Assembly: GCA_964625145.1 (NCBI GenBank)
Contig: CAZVAQ010000033.1
Location: forward strand, 1-29,657
DNA: 29,657 bases
From: CAYTRP01 sp964625145
Lineage (GTDB): Bacteria > Sumerlaeota > Sumerlaeia > SLMS01 > JAHLLQ01
Direction: 5' to 3'
Every line of letters begins with the position of its first letter. Positions within the stretch are counted from its first letter, which is position 1. Shown one piece after another: positions 25,304 to 29,657 of the stretch. The notes beneath the pieces are model-generated. The model was not told the DNA's origin. It searched no databases and saw only the letters and a list, made by a program, of their open reading frames with translations. The position numbers and the translations under genes were made by a program.

Positions 25304-26740
25304 ATGATGAAGAACAACATGCGGTGCATCATCCGGCTCATGGCCCTGCTGGCGATTCTGCTGGCCATGGGGTCGGGTCCACTTGGCGCCCAGCAGGAAG
25401 AGAACCTCTCCCGCGAGGAGCGGCTGCGCCGCCATGAGGAGCGCGTCCGCCAGATCCTGAAGGACCGGCAGCAGGCCACCGCCGAGCAGCCCGCACAAAC
25501 CGATGCGCCTCCGGAACAGACCCAGGAGCCCGAAGAGACCATCAAGCTCCTGGGCAGCGTCCTGCTCTACGTGCGCTTCCGCCCCCCGTACGAGGACGAA
25601 CCTCCCTCCTCGGACATCGTCGTGCGGCAAGGCGACCGCTTCGTTTCCGAAATCGTCATGGACAACGAATCGGCGGCCTCCTTTGACCGCATCCAACTCG
25701 CCTTGCGTTACGACAAGCGATTCATCCGCCCCATCAAAGTATTTGACGACACCATCCGTCCCAATGTGGCCGGCGATCCCACATTCGAGATCAACGACCG
25801 GGACAACGTCCTGATCTACGACGCCACCTTCACCCGGCCACGGGTCTCCAAACAACTCACCATCCTGAAGATCGTGTGGGAGGCTCACCAGCGTACGGAG
25901 TACACGGACCTGCAGTTCGTCTTCTCCCCCAATCGCCCGGAAGACCAACCCAACACCGCCGTCTTCATGCAGGGGCAAAACGTCCTCGGCCGCCCGGAGG
26001 ACCCGATCGATGGCGTTCTTGGCGGCGCGCTCCTTATCATGCGCCCGTTCGATCCTGAGGATGATGGGCCGGAGATCCTCCAAGGCAAGAAGGAGGAATT
26101 GCGCGACATTTATCTGGGGAGCATGGGCTCGCAGCAGGAAGTCGGCCTGCGTCTGGTCGGACCAAACGGCACACCATCCGTGGGACAGGAGTTCGATGTC
26201 GACGTCCAGCTTTTCAACCCGCGTGGCGCCATCATCGATGTGGTGCGCTTCTATGTGCTCTTCAACCCGGACGTCCTCCAGGTCGTCGATCATGATCGCA
26301 ACAACTGGATACGCAACGGGGTGAACGTGCTCGATGGCCCCTGGCGCGAGGAGTATCCCTTCGACTTTCACACGCGCAACGAAGTGGACAACAAGCTCGG
26401 CCGCATCGCCTACGCCATGGGCCTGGGTCGTGGGCGCGCGCTTCGCACCGGCACCTTTGCGCGCATTCGCTTCCGGGCAATCAAGCCCGTGGCCGAGACA
26501 GACATCACGCTCGCAGCCGCCCGCCAAGGCACCAGCAGCCTGACGGCAGTGAATTACTTTGGCTACAACCTCCTCACCGATAACCCGGATTTCACCCACC
26601 CGCAGGTGAAAGTACGCATCAACCCCGAGCCGTACGTCGCGGCGACGGGATCCAGCGGAGGCCTGACCCGGTCACTGCCCGCCGACTTCAATGAGGACTT
26701 CGGTTACGATACGGGTCTTCCCGCGAAGTCACCATACTGA
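25304..26740 (+). CDS. Secreted protein with two cohesin-like beta domains
   Basis: The 478-residue protein has a signal peptide (RLMALLAILLAMGSGPLGAQ, cleavage near residue 29), then a charged, Gln/Glu/Pro-rich helical stretch to about residue 78. Two domains with cohesin-like pattern follow. One spans about 80-200 (VRQGDRFVSEIVMDNESAAS, LALRYDKRFI). The other spans about 285-440 (SVGQEFDVDVQLFNPRGAII, FYVLFNPDVLQVVD, GTFARIRFRAI). Cohesin-fold modules bind partners or build surface assemblies, and such modules occur in T2SS and pilus-linked proteins. The exact role is unknown. The gene begins 70 bases after pilB on the same strand and probably shares its message; the start at 25304 has a weak ribosome binding site and a second ATG directly follows. 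Confidence 0.75.
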   Translation: MMKNNMRCIIRLMALLAILLAMGSGPLGAQQEENLSREERLRRHEERVRQILKDRQQATAEQPAQTDAPPEQTQEPEETIKLLGSVLLYVRFRPPYEDEPPSSDIVVRQGDRFVSEIVMDNESAASFDRIQLALRYDKRFIRPIKVFDDTIRPNVAGDPTFEINDRDNVLIYDATFTRPRVSKQLTILKIVWEAHQRTEYTDLQFVFSPNRPEDQPNTAVFMQGQNVLGRPEDPIDGVLGGALLIMRPFDPEDDGPEILQGKKEELRDIYLGSMGSQQEVGLRLVGPNGTPSVGQEFDVDVQLFNPRGAIIDVVRFYVLFNPDVLQVVDHDRNNWIRNGVNVLDGPWREEYPFDFHTRNEVDNKLGRIAYAMGLGRGRALRTGTFARIRFRAIKPVAETDITLAAARQGTSSLTAVNYFGYNLLTDNPDFTHPQVKVRINPEPYVAATGSSGGLTRSLPADFNEDFGYDTGLPAKSPY

Positions 26741-26854
26741 GCATCCGGACTCTGTCAGTCTCGCTTCGCGTCTCCAATTGAGAACACGATCGAGAACCGC
26801 GACTGAAGACATTTATGCACAATACTGATTCTACCGCGCTTGCGATTCAATGAG

Positions 26855-26885
26855 CATGCCGCCTTGGACTTCAAAGGGCGGCATG
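26855..26885 (+). terminator. Terminator-like hairpin after the pilB/cohesin-like operon
   Basis: CATGCCGCC (26855-26863) and GGCGGCATG (26877-26885) form a perfect 9-bp stem with a 13-base loop, followed by TTCCTTTCT. It lies between the secreted protein and the STAS gene and ends 41 bases before the ATG at 26927. It argues against the in-frame TTG at 26840, which would put it inside the STAS gene. An RNA leader role is also possible. Confidence 0.6.
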
Positions 26886-26926
26886 TTCCTTTCTATGAGG
26901 GGGCGGCAAATGGGGCCCAACCACTC

Positions 26927-27286
26927 ATGAATCCCGACATCATCGAATACGAGGTAAAATCCAGGCAAGTCACCACGCTGCAACTACCCGAGTTTCGCGA
27001 AGACCTGCTGAACATTGCCCGAGAAGCACCGCACGGAGTCATCCTGAACCTCCAGAACGTGGAAACCCTCGACTCGGCCGCCTTTGGCGCCATCATCATG
27101 CTGGTCCGCCAGCTTCCCTCCCCGGGTCGCGTGTGCCTGTTCGGCGCGCGACGGGAATTGCGGACCTTGTGTGAAGTCCTTCGCCTGAACAACGTGGTCG
27201 GTTTGGCCGACACGCGCGATGAGGCTTACTCGGATATCGAGAACTACCTGGCGCGCAAGATGCACCTAACGGCGAGGGTGGACTAG
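26927..27286 (+). CDS. STAS-domain protein, anti-sigma factor antagonist-like
   Basis: The 119-residue protein fits a single STAS domain: beta strand IIEYEVKSRQVTTLQL, helix EFREDLLNIARE, strand GVILNLQNVETLDSAAFGAI, and LFGARRELRTLCEVLRLNNV near the end. D49-S50 falls on the SpoIIAA phosphoserine position, so partner-switching control by a kinase is plausible. No RsbW/SpoIIAB-type kinase or sigma factor is in the window. I chose the ATG at 26927 because it gives a standard STAS length; an upstream TTG at 26840 would extend through the hairpin at 26855-26885. Its TAG overlaps the opposite-strand TAG at CTAG (27283-27286). Promoter evidence is limited to an AT-rich patch near 26810-26830. Confidence 0.82.
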   Translation: MNPDIIEYEVKSRQVTTLQLPEFREDLLNIAREAPHGVILNLQNVETLDSAAFGAIIMLVRQLPSPGRVCLFGARRELRTLCEVLRLNNVVGLADTRDEAYSDIENYLARKMHLTARVD

Positions 27287-27891
27287 GCCATTCCGTCCGC
27301 CCGCCGATTCTCAAACTTCACGCGAATCAAGTCGCCCTGCGACTCCAGCACCACGTCCGCCTGAAGTCCATTTCCGGTCACCCCGATCATCACCATTTGC
27401 GCCTCGCGCCGGGATGGCGCCATGCGTCCCATGACGCGCAGCCGGGCGATCATCTTCTCGGCTTGGACAGGTTCCATTGGCCGCTCCTCCATGCAACGCC
27501 CCTGCCCATCCAGAAGGCGCACCCAGCCAGCCTCCATCTCCATCCGGCCGATCTCCAATCCCTTCATTCCACTGTAGAAGACCTCGCCCAACAATTCATA
27601 GAGTCGCATGACCAAGGGGATCTCTTCATGATCGCCCAGGTCAAACGTCGCGACTCGTTCCAGAAGCGGTGCGCCGGATCCTGTGGAGGCACCCAGGGTT
27701 TCAACTGACGGATGTTCCGCCCCGCGAAGCACCTTCTGGTAGTCCAATGGATCGACGAGCGGCGTGCGCCCCAGTGCTTCCTCCAGCGAGGCACCATGCT
27801 GGATCGCGCGGGCAACGCGTCGGCCCTGGCTTTCGGTCAGGAGGCCTTCCCGCAGGATCGCCCGCAGCAGTCCTTCCTCGTCTCGACTCAT
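27283..27891 (-). CDS. Small PilB/GspE N1E-like protein lacking the ATPase core
   Basis: The 202-residue protein has no membrane segment or signal. Residues 1-55 (LLRAILREGLLTESQGRRVA, QHGASLEEALGRTPLVD) resemble the helical N-terminal module of GspE-type proteins. Residues 91-195 can be laid beside the N1E domain of the PilB encoded at 23230-25233: PLVMRLYELLGEVFYSGMKG with PPVIKIVNLLLMEAIQQRAS, and EKMIARLRVMGRMA with VGIISRLKVMAGMN. It lacks Walker A, Asp box, Walker B and cysteines of the ATPase. It is therefore likely an adaptor or regulator of a pilus or secretion motor, by inference only. The ATG at 27891 overlaps the ligA stop as ATGA. Confidence 0.72.
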   Translation of the reverse strand: MSRDEEGLLRAILREGLLTESQGRRVARAIQHGASLEEALGRTPLVDPLDYQKVLRGAEHPSVETLGASTGSGAPLLERVATFDLGDHEEIPLVMRLYELLGEVFYSGMKGLEIGRMEMEAGWVRLLDGQGRCMEERPMEPVQAEKMIARLRVMGRMAPSRREAQMVMIGVTGNGLQADVVLESQGDLIRVKFENRRADGMA

Positions 27892-29657
27892 TGTGTAGCT
27901 CCCAGCCGGGCCAGAAACTCCGTCTCGTCCCACACTTCCTTCCCGAGTTCCCGCGCCTTGGCCAACTTGCTCCCCGCGCCCTCCCCCGCCACGACGACAT
28001 CCGTCTTCTTGGAGACGCTTCCCGTGACTTTGCCACCGCGCTTTTCGATCTCGGCCTGGGCTTCCTGTCGGGTGAACTTTTCCAACTCTCCCGTCAGCAC
28101 AAACGTCCTTCCCGCGAAATCCGCCGCTTCCTCCGCCTTTGGCGTTGGCGCCGCTTCCTCCGGTTGCGGAGTGACACCACGCTCCAGCAGGCGATCCACC
28201 AGCTCGCGGTTTTCCTTCTTCGACCAGAAATCAAGGATCGCGTCGGCCACCTTCTCACCAACGCCATCGACACTGGTCAGATCTCCGCGCGTGGCATCGC
28301 GAAGCGCCTCCAGCGTTCCGAATGCCCGGGCGATGTCCCGCGCGGAGGTCTCTCCAACGAATCGAATCCCCAAGCCAAACAGGAATCGCGACAGCGGCCG
28401 CGACTTGCTCTCCTCAATTGCCTCGACGAGATTCTCCGCCGACTTTTCGCCCATCCGCTCAAGGGCGGCCAATTGCTCCACCGTCAGCAGATACAAGTCC
28501 GACACATCCTTCACCAATCCCGTCGAAACAAGCTGGTCCACCAACTTCTCGCCCAAGCCATCGATGTCCATCGCGCGACGGTGGGCGTAGTGCTGCACGC
28601 GTTCGCGCACTTGATGAGGGCAGGTCACGGCAACGCATCGCAGAGCCACTTCACCGGGCAACCGCACAAAGTCTTCCGTGCAGCACCACAACCGCTTCGG
28701 GATCTCGATCTCCTTCTCCTCACCCGTGCGCAGGCTCTCCACGACGCGCACGATCTTCGGGATGATGTCGCCGCCCTTCTCCACCATCACCGCGTCGCCA
28801 ATGCGAATCCCGAGTCTTTCCAACTCATCCAGATTGTGCAGTGTCGCACGTTGAACCGTCGTCCCTGCCAATCGCACCGGTTCCAGGACCGCAACCGGCG
28901 TCACCGCTCCCGTGCGGCCGACGCCCCATTCCACACTTAACAGCCTCGACTGCCCCTGCTCGGCGCTAAACTTGTAGGCAACAAATGCACGCGGCGCCTT
29001 CGCTGTCGCACCCAATCGCGCCTGCCAATCGCGCCGGTTCACCTTGATGACGAGTCCGTCGGTCTCATACGGCAGCTTCTTGCGCCCGGTTTCCCAACGC
29101 TCCGTCTGCGCAATCACTTCATCAATGCCCGTGCAAACGGTCCGCTCCGGATTCACGCGAAAGCCCAACTCTTCGAGGTACTTGAGGAAATCCGCGTGCG
29201 TGACCGGCAACTCGACGCTTGCTTCTCCCGACGCATAGGCGAACATCGTCAGCGGCCGCTTGGCGACGACGCTCGAATCGAGCATCTTCAGCGTCCCTGC
29301 CGCTGCGTTGCGCGGATTGGCAAAGGCCGCCTCCCCCTCCTTCAATCGCTCGGCGTTCATCTTCTCGAAAGGCTCGCGCTCAAAGAACACCTCGCCGCGA
29401 ACTTCCAGCGCGCTCCCCTTTGGCAGATTGATGCGTTCGGGGATGGCCTTGATGGTCCTCAGGTTGCGCGTGATGTCATCGCCACGCACGCCGTCTCCGC
29501 GCGTCGCCCCCAACACAAACCGGCCGTCCTCGTACCGTAGCGACACGGCGACGCCATCGATCTTCAGCTCCACGATGTACTCGATGGGTTGGTCGCTCCC
29601 GATTCCCAATCCCTTGCGATTGCGCGCGTCCCAATCACGCAACTCCCCCGCGTTGTA
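27888..29657 (-). CDS. ligA: NAD-dependent DNA ligase, N-terminus outside the window
   Basis: The frame is open to the last base, so about 80 N-terminal residues (the Ia NAD-binding domain) are lost; 589 residues are visible. Adenylated K32 of the visible part is in VELKIDGVAVSLRYE, the KxDG motif. TRGDGVRGDDITRNLRTI, EVRGEVF, FANPRNAAAGTL and ETDGLVIKVN are nucleotidyltransferase motifs. The OB fold (VGRTGAVTPVAVLEPVRLAG), zinc finger, helix-hairpin-helix region and C-terminal BRCT domain (FVLTGELEKFTRQEAQ) follow in order. It seals nicks in replication and repair. The zinc finger is abnormal: LWCC replaces CPxC, so the first expected cysteine is a leucine. Its stop overlaps the start of the PilB-like gene. 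Confidence 0.96.
   Translation of the reverse strand, partial: YNAGELRDWDARNRKGLGIGSDQPIEYIVELKIDGVAVSLRYEDGRFVLGATRGDGVRGDDITRNLRTIKAIPERINLPKGSALEVRGEVFFEREPFEKMNAERLKEGEAAFANPRNAAAGTLKMLDSSVVAKRPLTMFAYASGEASVELPVTHADFLKYLEELGFRVNPERTVCTGIDEVIAQTERWETGRKKLPYETDGLVIKVNRRDWQARLGATAKAPRAFVAYKFSAEQGQSRLLSVEWGVGRTGAVTPVAVLEPVRLAGTTVQRATLHNLDELERLGIRIGDAVMVEKGGDIIPKIVRVVESLRTGEEKEIEIPKRLWCCTEDFVRLPGEVALRCVAVTCPHQVRERVQHYAHRRAMDIDGLGEKLVDQLVSTGLVKDVSDLYLLTVEQLAALERMGEKSAENLVEAIEESKSRPLSRFLFGLGIRFVGETSARDIARAFGTLEALRDATRGDLTSVDGVGEKVADAILDFWSKKENRELVDRLLERGVTPQPEEAAPTPKAEEAADFAGRTFVLTGELEKFTRQEAQAEIEKRGGKVTGSVSKKTDVVVAGEGAGSKLAKARELGKEVWDETEFLARLGATQ

Noticed and set aside
22984..25545. A very long minus-strand open frame (853 codons) opposite pilB
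   Set aside because: It is a shadow of the high-GC pilB gene. It has no family pattern, and the plus strand holds a full ATPase with all motifs.
25268..26599. A long minus-strand open frame opposite the cohesin-like gene
   Set aside because: The translation is a repetitive mirror of the plus strand, and the plus strand has a signal peptide and domain pattern.

Overview
The window is a stretch of bacterial chromosome with high GC content. It codes densely on both strands, with many 1-4 base stop/start overlaps and several TTG and GTG starts. Methionyl-tRNA formyltransferase and an NAD-dependent DNA ligase show that it is bacterial. Lipoprotein signals, a PBP4-type peptidase, a PilB-type ATPase and a large hybrid histidine kinase suggest a free-living, surface-active bacterium with a didermal or otherwise complex envelope. 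The Agl23/YYY membrane-protein pair, common in Chloroflexota and archaea and also found in some deep-branching bacterial phyla, and the cohesin-like secreted protein point to an under-sampled lineage (Sumerlaeota, Hydrogenedentota or Planctomycetota-like). The phylum cannot be fixed by reading alone. I saw no tRNA, rRNA, CRISPR array, transposase or phage gene.

Layout. 1-4412 (+): a 5'-truncated DUF2298/YYY membrane protein is translationally coupled to a TIGR03663 (Agl23-like) membrane protein. 4422-5390 (-): fmt. 5576-7333 (+): a family 4 glycosyltransferase and an exported PrxQ/BCP-type peroxiredoxin, followed by a long stem-loop between convergent genes. 7453-11955 (-): a tightly overlapped run made of a PduO-type corrinoid adenosyltransferase, a GT87-like polytopic glycosyltransferase, a family 4 glycosyltransferase and a PBP4-type D-Ala-D-Ala carboxypeptidase. 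12066-15911 (-): a HisN-like phosphatase and a three-gene carbohydrate ABC importer (binding lipoprotein and two permeases) with no ATPase gene. 16062-17255 (+): a family 2 glycosyltransferase that starts with TTG. 17263-19963 (-): a complete NMT1/SsuA-class importer (ATPase, permease, binding protein). 20021-22924 (-): a PAS-PAS-GAF-PAS hybrid histidine kinase directly upstream of that importer. 23230-26740 (+): a PilB/GspE-type ATPase and a secreted protein with two cohesin-like domains, closed by a terminator-like hairpin. 26927-27286 (+): a STAS-domain protein. 27283-29657 (-): ligA, truncated at the window edge, and a coupled small protein.

How the genes may work together. Three themes recur. 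The first is envelope glycan assembly: four soluble or membrane glycosyltransferases, the Agl23/YYY pair and PBP4. The second is solute uptake by two ABC importers. The third is a type IV pilus or type II secretion fragment. The most unusual item is the 202-residue protein downstream of ligA. By eye, its second half follows the N-terminal substrate-binding-like (N1E) domain of the neighbouring PilB across about 100 residues, but it has no ATPase core. It may be a stand-alone PilB-like adaptor or regulator. It ends on the same four bases as the STAS gene.
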